From contig CM070628.1 in the NCBI GenBank assembly GCA_036346255.1, positions 1,069,840-1,133,839 on the forward strand: DNA of 64,000 nt, given 5' to 3'. This document shows, piece by piece, positions 1-12,008 of this stretch. The position numbers and the translations under genes were made by a program. Position 1 is the first letter of the stretch; the number at the start of each line of letters is the position of its first letter. The DNA is from Ampelocalamus luodianensis (Eukaryota > Streptophyta > Magnoliopsida > Poales > Poaceae). The notes beneath the pieces were generated by a model, which saw only the letters and a program-made list of their open reading frames with translations, was not told the origin of the DNA and did no database searches.

Positions 1-246
1 GCTTGCTGAACAAATTTGGGGCATTATCTCAAAAGGTTATTCTCAAAAGTAATTGGAGCTATATAATCAGCCAACAGAATAGTTCACAGGTTGAGCTGGT
101 TCCCCTCCTCATTCAGAAAAGAAAATCCGAAGAGAGTAATGAGCAGACAGCTAGGACTACAGGCTAGTTGCAGAATGATCCTTTGTATGAAAACAAATCA
201 TGCAGGTAAAACTAAATCATACAGGCTAGTTACAGATTGGTTCCCC

Positions 247-1197
247 TAAAGACCAAATCTTTGAGCACCCAGGTAGCTAAAAATTTAACTTTCGGTTTTG
301 TTAATTTTAAGTTGCCTGAAATTTTCTTAAGTTTAAGTCACTTGTTGTGATCATTGGATTTGTATAGAGATTAGTGTGTCATATAATTATCATATGATTG
401 AATATTGATCCAATGGATATCATATGATTGGATATTAATAGTCACAATAAGTGACTTAAACTTAAAAAAAATTTAGACAACTTATGAATAGACAGTCCCA
501 TTTACTTTTAAGCCTTCTTAAATACCAAAAACAGCAACTTTATGGATCCAAACAGTTAAACTCCTCAAATTTTAACTTTCTGATTCATGCAGGTAAAACT
601 AAAAGTGGAAGCTTTGGACACTAAAACAACTAACCACCACAATTTCAATTATAAACATAGCTGAAAGGCATCTGATGTCAAAGCTAAACTATACTGTCAA
701 TGAGACATGAAAAGCTGAACTTTGTATGAAAACAAATCATTACTGAATTTGTAATTGGTTCGGAGATGGCATGCTGTATCTATCACACGGCTATTGGAGC
801 ACAACACTGCTACCAATAGCCACAACAATTGTCCCATTCAAGTGATCTCCACAGTTGGCCACATCACCACAAAATCCCACTTTGTAACTCCTCTAAACCT
901 GAAATAAACACAGAAATGGCAAGTTTAGCACAGATTCGTCCTTTAAAAATTCCCTAAAGACCGAATCTTTGAGTACCCAAGTAGCTAAAAACCTACATTT
1001 AAGCCTTCTTAACTACCAAAAACAGCAACTTTATGGATCCAAACAGTTAAACTCCTCAGATTTTAACCTTCTCAATCATGTAGGTAAAACTAAAAGTGGA
1101 AGCTCTACACACTAAAACAACTAACCACCACAACTTCAACCATAAACATAGTAGAAAAGTATCTGATGTCAAAGCTGAACTACACCGTGAATGAGGC
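247..1197. repeat. Direct duplication of a ~230-bp segment
   Basis: Bases 247-282 plus 510-720 reappear at about 953-1197 with only scattered differences, in the same order and orientation. Both copies carry the run around ATGGATCCAAACAG followed by the same ~150 bases. The first copy is longer because a palindromic element at 310-482 and some neighbouring bases interrupt it. It looks like a local segmental duplication in non-coding DNA. Confidence 0.8.
310..482. mobile_element. MITE-like palindromic element
   Basis: The ends are inverted: the left end reads AGTTGCCTGAAA and the right end, read from the other strand, begins AGTTGTCTAAA. Inside them a longer inverted arm (TAAGTTTAAGTCACTT) lies at both sides of an AT-rich centre. 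A TA dinucleotide flanks both ends (308-309 and 483-484), as expected for a TA target duplication. The 173-bp length and lack of coding capacity fit a non-autonomous DNA transposon. The duplicated copy near 953-1197 lacks it. The superfamily is not identified. Confidence 0.65.
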
Positions 1198-1898
1198 ATA
1201 CATCCCATATATCACAATTGCAATGAAACAACTAAGTACCTGCGAATTCTGCAACACTTTTATGGCAAAAGAAGGCACAAAAGAAGCAGGTATCTCGGTC
1301 TGGGTAAAGCTCTGAAAATTTCAAGGTGTGATCGAAGCAAACAGACAAACTATCTGTGCATAGAGAGGAACAAAATACATTTAAGATGTATAAAAACCTA
1401 TATGGAAAAGGTAGATTGAGGAATGCTCTCTACCTAAAAATTGACAATAAAGATATGGTTTTGAATAAAGATGGCTGTATTTGCTTAATACCTCTGCATA
1501 AGTGGTCGGCATTGACCCGTTCGACAAAAACAATTCCATCAAACTATCAATAAGATGAACCATAGAATAGCATTGTTACTCTTAGCCATGCTTTCAAACG
1601 CATTGTATGCATGTATAATGGAAAGCGAAAGGGAGAGGAAAAAAAAGGAGGGAGAGCTAAGGATGGGAGAAGAAGATGACAGACCTCAGAAATTAAATGA
1701 CAGTTGGAAGAATTAAGAAAGACATGTATAACTTCTCAACTAACTATGCACATACTAATCCCTGAAGACATCAGCAGCTACCATCAATTAGTTAGGGATT
1801 GTTGAGTTCCTCCTTAGGTTGGTACCATGGCCTGAACTCTTACATATGAAGAAAAAAAATAGCACACCTTAGATCTACAGATAGAGGGGGTGAATGAT

Positions 1899-1934
1899 TG
1901 TGTGTGTGTGTGTGTGAGTGAGAGAGAGAGTGAG
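1899..1934. repeat. GT/GA microsatellite
   Basis: A simple run of GT dinucleotides passes into GA dinucleotides. It is non-coding. Confidence 0.95.
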
Positions 1935-4900
1935 GGCCGGAGCAAATAAGAAAATAAGCTGTTGGATTAAAGAGAAGGGGGGTGCCTGGATTATCCGAAA
2001 ATGTGAATGTGCCATTTCCATCTGTAACCATTCCCAGATGTGAATGTACCATTTCCTTTGGCATATCAAATCCTTCTTCCCATGTGTTATCCAAAAAATT
2101 GTAAATATCCACATGAGAATGCACCTATAAATGGAAAACATTGGAAGGTTACGAAAGGTAACTTTCTGACATATTGAAATAACTCATGGTAGGCTTCTGC
2201 TGTTTTGCAATTAAGAAAACAGCATGACAAGGAATAAGTTGCGAATTTTGGAGTCCCGTCTAACTAAATATAATTGACACTTCAACAATATCAATTTTTC
2301 ACCACATATATTTATAATGGGGCCATGCTACAATATAATAGTACAGGTCCTTTAACTGACACTCCAGCAATATCAATAAGGAAGACCATGCTTGAAGTGA
2401 ACCACCAAAATAAGGTCAGGCTTGCAATCAACAAATTAATAACAAGGGTGGAAAACATTCAAGTGAAAAACACAGTTTGCACATCATTTACTACAGTCTG
2501 ATGCCAAATTCATGCAATGTAGACATAACTAAGATACCAAACATAAATAATGTGGCAAAATATTTTAGTCCAAGGAAAAGTCTCTGCTGCTCAATGTTTA
2601 TAATCTGATGTATAGAACCAAGATACCAGATTGGATGGTAGGGGAAGGCTGGATATGCCTAGATAAACACAAATTAGCAGTGCTAACAGAACCGGTTCTT
2701 TTATTTTTGGGTGTGCTCTTAACTTAATCAAACATGATGGCCAAATAGAAATCATAGGGCAACTTGCTACTTTTAGTTACAGCACTACCGTTTGGCAAAC
2801 AGAGAAATCGTCTCTTGTCTAAGTTTACACCTAACAAGCTAGCACATAATGGCTGCTCATTAGAACTGCATTAGGTCGAGCCGTCGACGGAAAGTTACCA
2901 ATCGAGCAAATATGTTCTACTCTTCCAATCAAAGCGCAGAGGTATACATAATTCCCACCAGATCTCACTAATCCCACAGAGCTCACCGGCTCAGAGCTGC
3001 AATCCCCAACACTACAGGGGCACAGAACACTTGGAAGCAGTAGAGGCAGCAATCCAATATCCCTAAACATTGGAAGTGAGATGGGAGGCGTCACCTTTTT
3101 CGCCACAGGCGGCAGCGACACTATGGGGCGAGTGGAGAGGTCGAGCCTGGAGGACCAGATGGCGGCAGCGCGCGGGGGAGGAGGCCCAAAGGAAGTCGGC
3201 GACTGTCACAGCCCCAACTAATTAAATGGAATTAATATGTTTTTCACTAACCTGCATCATCAAATTCAAATCATTTCATAATATATTGTACTTGGAAAAT
3301 CTAATTTGAGGTAAACATACACATCAAAATTCGCATTCCAATTCAAACCGATGATAAAAGTTGTGATCATCACTGAAAATAATTTATTTAAATACTACAT
3401 TGATTATCATGAATTAATGTAATTTTTACCAAATTTTTGGGACTAGTTTGAACCTCATTAAAATTCAAACAACATTTATAGACACACAACATGTTTGAAT
3501 TTAAATATCACCAACTATATTATGAACAGTAGGGTTTCATAATTTTTATGGGAACTACATCATCCAGGAACCCCACAAATTATCTGAGGATTTTATGAAA
3601 TTTATTTCTATTTATAAACCCGGTCAAAGTTGCTAGACAGACTTTAAATTCAGTCAAACTTGAAACCCTAAACCTTAGTACTATTCCTGCCCGAGTCCAA
3701 TTTGTGGCTCAACCCAACCACCTAAACGCACCACCCGCGAGCGTCAGATAGAAGCTCAACGCTCCGGATCACTTACCGCTTCACCTCGCACTACTTACCT
3801 CTTTCAAATCCCAACCGTTCGATTCACATCCGAGGGTCCCAGTGGGCCACGTTCCCCATCTTGCGCGCGAACGGAGAGCCAGCGACTGTGGGCCCCGCTT
3901 GTCGATTTCGTCTTCCTCCTATCACCTCCGACTCGGAGCTCCAACGCCACGCGTTCGAGTTTCTGTTTCGGCCGTTGAGGCGATTCTCACCCGTGGATCT
4001 ACCGCCTCTTAGCCAATTCCCAAGCTCTTCACTTAACGCCGCTCGTTGCGTTTTAGCCTCGGGATAAAACCACCCCACGCGGCTTTCTCCCCACTTCTCC
4101 TCGGTTGTGAGGAGAGGAGGCCACTTCGAGCTCTTTCCCGGTAAGCCCTCCACATGATTCCTCTGCGTTCTGCCTTCCTTGCCCTCTCCATTTTCGCTAA
4201 TGCAAGCTGCTCTCGTTGCTTGTAGCGCTTGGACCACTATCGTGCCATCCAGGAGCTCCAGAGCGTGCCCTGAAGGCCACCTTCGTGCAAACCTCGACTC
4301 CAGTGAGTTCTAGTCTCTCCTTAACGTGTCACTTTATGCCCTCATGTATTAGCATCGTTTTCCCTCACTTCTTGGGTCGGATGATTCGCAGGAGCTTTGG
4401 CATTTGAAGCTTTCCCCCATTTTCGGCCAACATCACTGTTCATCGTCAAACTGTTGATTTGGTGAGCTTTTGTCCGATTCCTCTTGGTGTGACTATCTAC
4501 TAGCTTCACTCAACCTTACACCACCTCCATCTTTCAGTTTTGTGGCCCAGGGAGTCCCCTCCTCGTGAGCGCATCACCCGCCGCCATTCGGTGACCGCTT
4601 CTTCCCGAGCTTCTCCGACCACTCCATCTCTCTGGTGAGCTTCAGTGACCACTCTCATAGCTTAAGCATGCGTTAATTAGCTCTAAAATGAACTAGGTTG
4701 GCACATGCACGTTAGCCGTATGGTCACCTCCGCTCGCCGGCGTTGCGCCGCCGCTACCGGCCATCCCAACTCCGATTGAAGGTACCCCTAGTATCGCACG
4801 GCTATTAGGTACCCGTTTTTGGCCTTGTCCGGCGCCGGCGTGGACCATAGCACCGGCGAGCCACCGTGCAAGCTCACGGGAGCGCCCGATTTCGTTGTCG

Positions 4901-5279
4901 GATTACCGACCGAAAACAGTAGCGCGATTAGTTTAAAACTAATTGTTGTTTAAATTGAGTAGTGGCTGTTTAAAACAACTAATCTCTCTTTGACATGTGG
5001 GCCCAAGGCTTTCAACACGTGCTAAGGAAACTAAATAAACTGAAATCAATCGGACCGTCGGATCACGAAAGGCGGTTTAGATTTGTGAGACATTCGGACC
5101 GTCCTATTGCACCGGTGTGGACCGTTGGATCTTGATCCAGCGGCTCGCGATCTAGCTACGAGATGTGCGTGTATGCGCCTCGCGATGGGGTGATGGCGGG
5201 CCGCTAGTCGATGATTGCGGCTGGGCCAGCGCGGTGAGAAAAGTTTAAGCGACGTATAAAATCCGAAATCCAATTATTT

Positions 5280-5650
5280 ATACACTGAAAAATATGTATA
5301 ACTTTGAAAATACATAACTAATTCATTTTAACTCCAAAATGAGTGAAACCACTTCTGATAATTTTCATATTTAATGAACTTTATATTAAAATTGATTTCA
5401 ACTCTGTCCTTATAACAGAGAGCTTTATTTGGAGATTAATCCATTAAAGCCATTATTTTACAATAGGAAAAAGATGGTAACTTCAAAAATGCATAAGTAA
5501 TTATTGGAAGCTCCAGAAACAGTGAGACCACTTTTGATAATTTTCATTTTCAGTGAACTCAATTCTAAAAATGGTCTCCACATCACCTCTGTCACAGAAA
5601 CTATATTTGGAGGATATAATCTTTAACTCTATTATTTGTATACTATAAAA
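5280..5650 (+). repeat. Tandem duplication inside LTR-A
   Basis: A unit of about 180 bp (AAAATACATAACTAATTCAT, then GTGAAACCACTT, then GATAATTTTCAT and a CTCTGTC stretch) occurs twice in succession. LTR-A' at 22740-22930 has a single clear unit followed by the same downstream sequence, so the duplication arose in this copy or was lost in the other. Confidence 0.75.
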
Positions 5651-5988
5651 GGTGATAACTTGGAAAATCAATAACTAAATCATAAGAACTTCAAGTGGGA
5701 CAAACTCAACTATTCTGAACTTGTGTTAATATTACCTATTTACCTATGTAATCCTTTACCCCACCACTGTTCTACAAAATTTCACTTCATAATTAAATTA
5801 CATAATGACGACTTATTGAAATCAAATTCAAACCATTATAACTTTCACATGCTAAATCAAAATGAAATAATTCTTTCACAAAAATCCTTTAAAATCATGA
5901 CCTAACTACTGTAGAAAAATCATGCATTTTTGAGCATTTTGGTTTTGAGTTATTTTCTCATTATTTATTTGATGTTATAACTATATAG

Positions 5989-6049
5989 ATCCGAGCATAT
6001 TGACATCGACACTTACGCTACGAGAGTGAGCAGCTACTATACCAGCAAG
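5989..6049 (+). other. LTR-A exon-like segment with GC donor
   Basis: The segment follows an AT/pyrimidine-rich stretch ending in AG (5987-5988) and ends in AG followed by GCAAGC, a GC-type splice donor. It matches in position the segments in LTR-B (18882-18953), LTR-C (9763-9825) and the 40-51 kb element (49668-49739). Its frame differs by one base from theirs, so it may no longer be coding. Splicing is inferred, not observed. Confidence 0.5.
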
Positions 6050-6882
6050 GCAAGCATCATTTGAACTTTCTTTTGCATCATATTTGATCCAGTTTTGGTT
6101 AAGTTAGTGCAATGATAATTGCTTGCATGCTATTTGATTATGTCAATATTTTTGTGATGAGTAGTTTAGTTATGTCCTATGCTTGAGGATAATCTTGAAT
6201 TATGCCAACTCCTGTATGCTTAAGATAGGATGAGTGAATTATGGGTGATAGAATTGCTTAGCCATGCAAGTTTAGATACTGGTAGTTCGATCGTCGGAAT
6301 AACCGATGGTTTTGGGATACACACAACTCTTACTTTATGTTTTTACTTCAGATCCTTGTAGCTGTTTTATGAGTTAAATTTTGTCATTTTTAAATGAGAT
6401 TTGGTCGGACAAGTGTTGGTTAGTGATGGTGCTTTGTGCACGAGCATTGGGTAAGTGGAAGGACTTGTCTGGACAATTGAGGACCGAACTTTGGGTACCT
6501 ACTGTTCAAGCAACACTCGTGCTGCCACACGCGGGTTGGGAGCCGTATAGTTAAGTAGGGGAGGGTTTTATTGTGTTAAGTCCTTGGTGGTGTAAGGGCA
6601 TAGCGACCGTGAAATCCTATGTTCTTTGAGGAGCCGATGTAATCCTTTATAGTGTGCAAGGAGCACCAATTCTTTTGTTTTGATTGCATCGGTATTTCCA
6701 ATATAACTGTGAGCCCCTAGCAAGTGCTATCGGACGCTTGTACTAGGCAAGGAACCATCTCACAAGGGGACTTAGCTCAATAGGGCTTTTCTTGCTGAAA
6801 TGATGTATCTTGATTTACCGGCGGCATACCATAGGAAGTGTGCTATTTGAGAGGCCTCGGAGGCTTACGGGCTAATCAAGTC

Positions 6883-6950
6883 GTGTGGGTAAAGTAGTAC
6901 ACCCCTGCAGGGTATAATCTATTCGAATAGCCGTGTCCACGGTTATGGAC
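6883..6950 (+). promoter_or_regulatory. Conserved LTR block (LTR-A copy)
   Basis: A block of about 68 bp running from GTGTGGGTAAAG through CTGCAG and ATTCGAATAGCC to GGTTATGGAC. Related blocks occur once in each long gypsy LTR of the window (10572-10638, 19815-19885, 24232-24303, 41921-41989, 50559-50626). It lies downstream of the exon-like segment, inside the inferred GC-AG intron. Function is unknown; conservation between LTRs that are otherwise much diverged suggests a selected element. Confidence 0.6.
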
Positions 6951-9762
6951 GACCGCTTGAAATTTGTGGCTGCTCATTGTTAGACTTTTAATTAAAATTG
7001 TGGTTGAACTTGGTAATCGTCATGGACGGGATGTTCATGTGTTTAGTGCATCAAAGTGGGTTGCCACTTTGGTCCTTGTATGATTAAATTGTTTATTACG
7101 GAAATGTTGTAACAGCCCTAACTTAGGGTTTGTATTTCAAATGTAAAATTTTGAGGAGAAATAAAAACTTTTGTTGCCTCTTCAAATCATTTGGAAGTTT
7201 TCCAAATTTTCCCTAGCAATTTCCAATTTTCTAGAAGTTAATTCTTGTGATTGGAAATTGTTGTCATCAAATTATTAGCATTCAAACTTGTGATCATCCT
7301 CTGCAAATATTTTTCCTAGCATCTTGATCATCCTATCTACCTCCCTGAATTATCTCCCAATTTTTAGATTTTATTTGCTATTTCAAATGGCCAAGTCAAA
7401 CTAGTTGAAAATCTGGTCAAATTCTAGGTCAGCATGCTTGTGAATTTTCTGCAGAACTTTTCAGTGCATAAAAAGTTCTGGAAAATTTATGCAATGTTGT
7501 TCTCTATCTCAAGTAGCTACCATAAAAATTTCGGAATTTTTGGAGCTCGGGATCTATCTCTAAAAATTCGCTAAACTCTCTCAGCTTTTAAAATCAAAAT
7601 CAGAAAACACTGTTTGTCGGGCTCGAACCCGAGCCCGACTCAAATCCGACCGCGCCACTTGACTCGGTCGCGTCAACTAATCGCACCGCCCGAGTCCAAT
7701 CGATCGTGACCGTCCGATGCGATCGAGCGATCCACGTCGGCGCGCATGCAACCGACTGTCGAATGCATACATCAATCTCGACCGTCCATCTCGGATCCAG
7801 CGGTCGCCACATTCACGATCGAGTCAAACCACCTAATCGCACCGTGCGGTCTGCGTCCGCACCGCGCTCATTGCTGCTGGCGACGGCGGGCCCCACATGT
7901 CAGGTCGTCACCTACCTTGCGCCAAAGGGCTGAGTGCCGGCGGTGGCGCGCATGAACGCCACCTCAGCTCCGCTGTCTCGTCACCGCTTTCCGAGTTTCT
8001 CGCGCGCATTTCCTCGGCCGCATCTTCCACGAGACCATGCCTGGCGGCGTCAATCATCCACTTTTCCGTTCGCGGTTTGTCGGCACCGTTCTTGAGCTCC
8101 ACGGTGCGGCGTCGCCGCTCGTTTTCCTCCGCCCTCGCCCCTACTTAAGCTCACCCAAAGCTCCCTCTTCCTTCTTTAGACACCATTAAGCCAACTCCTA
8201 TCACCATTGCTCCTTCTGAGCTCAAGTCGTTGTAATGCTCGAGCTCTGGTTCACGGCCGTGCCGCTCCGCCGTGTCATCCTCGCAACCAGTGAAGGCCAT
8301 CCCTTCTTTTGCGCGTCATATCGTGTTCCACATCCCTGGGAAGTAAACCCCTCAAGGAATTTCGGGTTTTATCATCTGTGGAGCTGCGCGTGGGCTTTCT
8401 TCTCCAAGTCCGGCCGAAACCGCCTCTTCCGCCACCGCATCCTCTCTGGTGAGCTCCGACTCGATTCCTTGCTTGGTGAGCATTATCTGGACTCCACTTT
8501 CTTTCTCCGGTCATTCACTTGTCCTCTCGGTCGCCTCGGGCTCGGTCGTCGTTGACCACCTTGCGCCGTAGTGGGCTCGTCGCGAGCCATCTCCGTGACC
8601 TCTTGAGCTCGCGTCATTCGGTGAGTTCTGGTAACTCATCGATGCCCATGCGCGCTAATTCTTGTTGTCTACCTCTCAGTGCGGCCGCACCTTGTCGTCC
8701 CCACTGCCGCGGCGCGTGCTCCGTCGCGCGCCGCCATGCCGTGCTTCTCCGGCAAACCGCGGCCACCTTCGGCTTGATGATCCTCGAGCAACCCATTTGG
8801 CGTCGCCTGGCCGCGCCGCCACTCCTTCGCGGCGTCGAATCCAGTCGAGCCTCTCTGTTCTTCCTTGAGCTCCTGCTGCTTTGTTGTCGTGTGATGGGAC
8901 CCACCTCCCTGAGGCTTTGTAGTTAGCTGCTTATCATGCTATTGATTGTTCATTAGTTCACTCTCATTGCATGATCAGTATTGGCATTGGAGGTTTGAAA
9001 TCATTTTAGTTCTAGTTCTCTGTATGCCTCTCTGTTGTCGTTTGTCTGTTGTCAGTAAACTGAAATTGGGTTCATTCTTATGCTATCCATATCTGGTTAA
9101 GTGCTGGATGACTCCCTTAGAAGTAGTGCTTAGCAAGAAGTTAATTAGATAATCTCTACAGGTTTCAAATCACTAGTTGGCTTTTGATCTATGTAGCTGT
9201 TATCAGAACTTGGGGTATTGCCTCTGTGCTTGTGGTGTATTTTAGTGAGGAAAGGTTTTATAGTGGCCACAGGCTGAAAATTGTTAGCCTTGCAATATCT
9301 TGGTGTGATGCTTAGGGGTATGAATAGCTGAGCATCTTTAACATCCTATCTTAGATAGAAGATTTTGTTTAGCATCTCATAGTTGGATACTTGACTAGTT
9401 AGTGTTGTCAATAGCTTTTTGTAGGTTCTGTAATATCAGCTAATAATGGTTGAGTTAGAGAAACTAGCTGTTTTTGATATATTAACTTGTTGATTAAATT
9501 CTAGATGTGCTCACAATCACCATCAAAGTCTGTCCATAGTTTAAATCATATAAGAGGTTGTTTTTGTAGTTAACCTGACAAATAAGTGAGTGGGTAGTTC
9601 AATCACTTGATAGCATGTCTATTTGAATCATCTCTGTAGCTGCCACTTTGTTATCCCTTTTTGTTTTGGTCTAGCCTCTGTGATTAGATTTGTGGTTGCT
9701 TTTGAATTTTGAGTCTTTGCCGGTGTTATTCGTTCTTATTCGCTGTTTTGTTCAATCGTTAG

Positions 9763-9825
9763 GATTCGATATTTGCGGCAACCCCGAGAACGATCCTCCG
9801 CAACATATTGAGCAACAGCAGCCAG
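9763..9825 (+). other. LTR-C upstream exon with GC donor
   Basis: The acceptor is a T-rich stretch ending TTAG at 9762; the donor is CCAG|GCAAGC at 9826. The segment is open as two bases, 20 codons and one base. Joined to 10998-11062 it continues in frame to a stop codon. The amino acid content is Gln/Pro/Glu-rich (for example DPPQHIEQQQP). The same two-in, one-out phase is seen in LTR-B and in the 49668-49739 segment. Splicing is inferred from sequence only. Confidence 0.5.
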
Positions 9826-10571
9826 GCAAGCAGTTTGATCATGTTTATTCCAGTATTTTAAAGTCTAGTATTTTGTTTCAACTGTATGTATGCATCGCTT
9901 AATTTGTGTTAAAGTTGATTAGTTAAATCCGTAGCTGCATGTCCTGTAGACAAAATATTGATCTCTACTACCTGAGCTTAGGTTATTTGCTGTGATTAGA
10001 GATCGCTGGATGATCTCTTGTCACTTAGTAGATACGATTTCAACTGCTTAGACATGCTTAGCTATCGGTAGAACTGGGCGGTTATCGACTTTAGTCGGTA
10101 ACCTTGATCACATAAAATCTACTATAACTTTATGTTTCAGCATTTTTGCTATGTTTAATTGCAAAACTAAAACTGAAAACAAAAATGATTTAGACTTGGG
10201 CACAACGGTGTGATCTGTTGGGTGTGACTGGAATGGTGCCCGAGTCAACAAGGACCGAACATCTTGTTACACCTGAACCAAGCATTTCGCGTGCTAACCA
10301 CACTAGAGTATATGGGACCTCTCTTGACCTAGTACTTTGGCGTGTATTGGCTCCCGGTCGCGGGGGTCGCAGGAGGGATGGAGGTGGGAGCATGGTAGTT
10401 GTCCAAAAGCTTTATCTGAGTGGGTAGTTGTCTTTCGGCTTTACCATGTAAGCGTATGGATTTCTATCCATACTGAGCGGCTCGTAGTTAATACACAATA
10501 TTGGAAACAGTCTCGTAGGACTTAGTGTGCTTGCATACCTACGGAGTGTGCTTTGGCTTAAAGCGGTCGAA

Positions 10572-10638
10572 GTGTGGGTACATTGGTACACCCTGCAGGT
10601 TTAAAACTATTCGAATAGCCTCGTCCTAGGTTATGGAC
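10572..10638 (+). promoter_or_regulatory. Conserved LTR block (LTR-C copy)
   Basis: Same order of elements as the LTR-A copy: GTGTGGGTA, CCTGCAGG, ACTATTCGAATAGCCTCG and GGTTATGGAC. It sits inside the inferred intron between 9826 and 10997. Confidence 0.6.
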
Positions 10639-10997
10639 ACGCTTGGCAAGGTCTTCCAAGAGTTAGACTACAACATTTAAATTAAAACTTGATGGGTGGT
10701 ACGAATCTGGGGATTCGTGCTATGTTGTGGTGACTATTGGGATAGTCACTTCTAGGCGGTTACTTGTATCTATCTTTATTACGCGGTTATTTCTTCAGTA
10801 AAAATGAATTGCAAACTTGCCTTCTAACTGCATTACGTTATTGCAAATAAAGTTGGCTTTATGCAAATGAAACATATGACCTCCACCAAACAAGCCTGCA
10901 TATAGCATATGAACAGGTCTGCTAGTTCACACGTCAGTCTTGCGGGTACAAAGACAATCTTTGTACTCAGGTGCTGTGCTTATTGTTTTTGTTGCAG

Positions 10998-11062
10998 AGG
11001 AAGAAGGTGAGCCCCAAGGGCCTCACTTCTGTGAGCTGTGTTGCCGTTTCGTGGACGACTAG
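10998..11062 (+). other. LTR-C downstream acidic exon
   Basis: It is preceded by a strong T-rich tract ending TTGCAG at 10997. It starts with two bases completing a codon, then reads EEGEPQGPHF and ends at a TAG stop at 11060-11062. The preceding exon-like segment ends with the one base needed. In LTR-B the matching exon (20282-20355) also encodes an acidic tail. What lies upstream of the first exon, including the start codon, is not resolved. Confidence 0.45.
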
Positions 11063-11413
11063 TCTTGGCGGTCCGGTCAGATGCCTTGTGGGTGAAGGCA
11101 CACTGATTGGCTTTGTTTATAGCCATCTTATGGCGCTTTTGCTTCCGCTGTCTTTCTGTTGTCATTTGTGTATCTTGTGGCTTGTCGGCCTTTGTCTGTA
11201 ATAACTCTACTATTTGTTTATCTTCCGTTTGGTAGTGTGGTGTTTGGAATCTATGTGTGGAATGGAGTTGATGTCTAATTTTGTACCGAGGTGTGTATAC
11301 TGCTTTCTGGGAAGTATACATATCTCGAGGGTCAGTTTATTTGATTTGTGATGCTAGGACCAGGTGGTTGGTTAAGCATTACAAACCAAATAAATTGGGG
11401 TCCTCACAAATGT

Positions 11414-12008
11414 TTTACCATATGTGTTACTTCTATTTCAAATCTGATTTTAAATGGGCACATGGAAAAAAAAACTAGTATGTGTAGGATGTTAATTATT
11501 GCGTCTTTTCGCAAAACTAAACCAATATGAGCCATCCTTTGAATGACCCTTATGCATAACTATTTTTATTTTGTGTAAGACTTGCAGTACACTTGTACTC
11601 ACCCGGATGTTCTTGGCCTTTTAGGTGAGGAAGGTTATGATTATGATGATCTCGCTAGTGTTGACTTGGCGACACTAATGAGTAGTGTGCTACCATTTAA
11701 CTCGATCGGTTGCCGATGGGTGATGGGCATACCACTGTTGGTCTTTTGCTTTATCTACTTAATTCATTTGCTACTTGATACTCTACTTTAAATTTGGCGG
11801 TTACCGCCGTTTGTAATAATTGTAGACTTTAACTATTATGCGGTATGTCTTTTATCTCTTGTTGTATCGTTGTATGGATGTAATCAACGTTGGATGAGAG
11901 TATGAGTATATTGGTCGTTGATCTTGGGAGCCAATATATATCATACTCGTTGTTGAAAATTCCCATTTAATTCACCAAGGGTAGTGCTTGAATCGAGGAG
12001 AATCGACA
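11414..12008 (+). repeat. LTR-A, second part
   Basis: This resumes LTR-A directly after the AATGT duplication: TTTTACCATATGTG here matches TTTTACAAATGACA in LTR-A'. It includes the acceptor-like CCTTTTAG at about 11624 followed by an acidic, Tyr-rich stretch (EEGYDYDD). A hairpin-forming stretch lies near 11906-11948. The end of the LTR was placed at a CA near 12008; an alternative end near 11978 cannot be excluded because no clear primer-binding site follows. Confidence 0.6.

Larger units (their letters stand above)
1..3203. other. AT-rich flanking DNA without a confident gene
   Basis: This stretch precedes the first LTR retrotransposon. No reading frame with an ATG start, coding-like length and recognisable domain was found on either strand. 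It holds a duplicated segment, a MITE and a microsatellite, listed separately. Its last ~90 bases (3110-3203) turn abruptly CpG-rich, as grass gene 5' ends do, and are cut off exactly where LTR-A begins. The patch could be the edge of a host gene or promoter disrupted by the insertion. No product can be named. Confidence 0.6.
3204..7107 (+). repeat. LTR-A, first part (interrupted)
   Basis: It begins TGTCACAGCCCC and resumes at 11414 after the solo LTR-C. Alignment to 20738-24783 is evident over the start, the AT-rich middle and the conserved 70-bp block. It contains a CpG-rich part (3720-4900) with exon-like pieces, for example 4226-4302 and 4392-4461, each bounded by AG and GT signals whose counterparts are kept in LTR-A' (21619-21705 and 21797-21865). 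The full LTR would be about 4.5 kb, very long even for grass gypsy elements. Confidence 0.8.
7108..11408 (+). mobile_element. Solo LTR-C (4.3 kb) inserted into LTR-A
   Basis: It begins TGTAACAGCCCT and ends GGGGTCCTCACA, so has TG...CA ends. The flanking 5-bp duplication AATGT is exact (7103-7107 and 11409-11413). The related LTR-A' has the uninterrupted target at 24551-24555, in a matching context. No internal region or second LTR is present, so this is a solo LTR left by LTR-LTR recombination. Its layout parallels the other long LTRs: CpG-rich 5' portion (7620-8900), exon-like segment, conserved 70-bp block, second exon. Confidence 0.93.

Noticed and set aside
2831..3121. 96-codon minus-strand frame at the CpG-rich patch
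   Set aside because: It starts with GTG, has no in-frame ATG at the start, contains a likely splice donor and matches no known protein.
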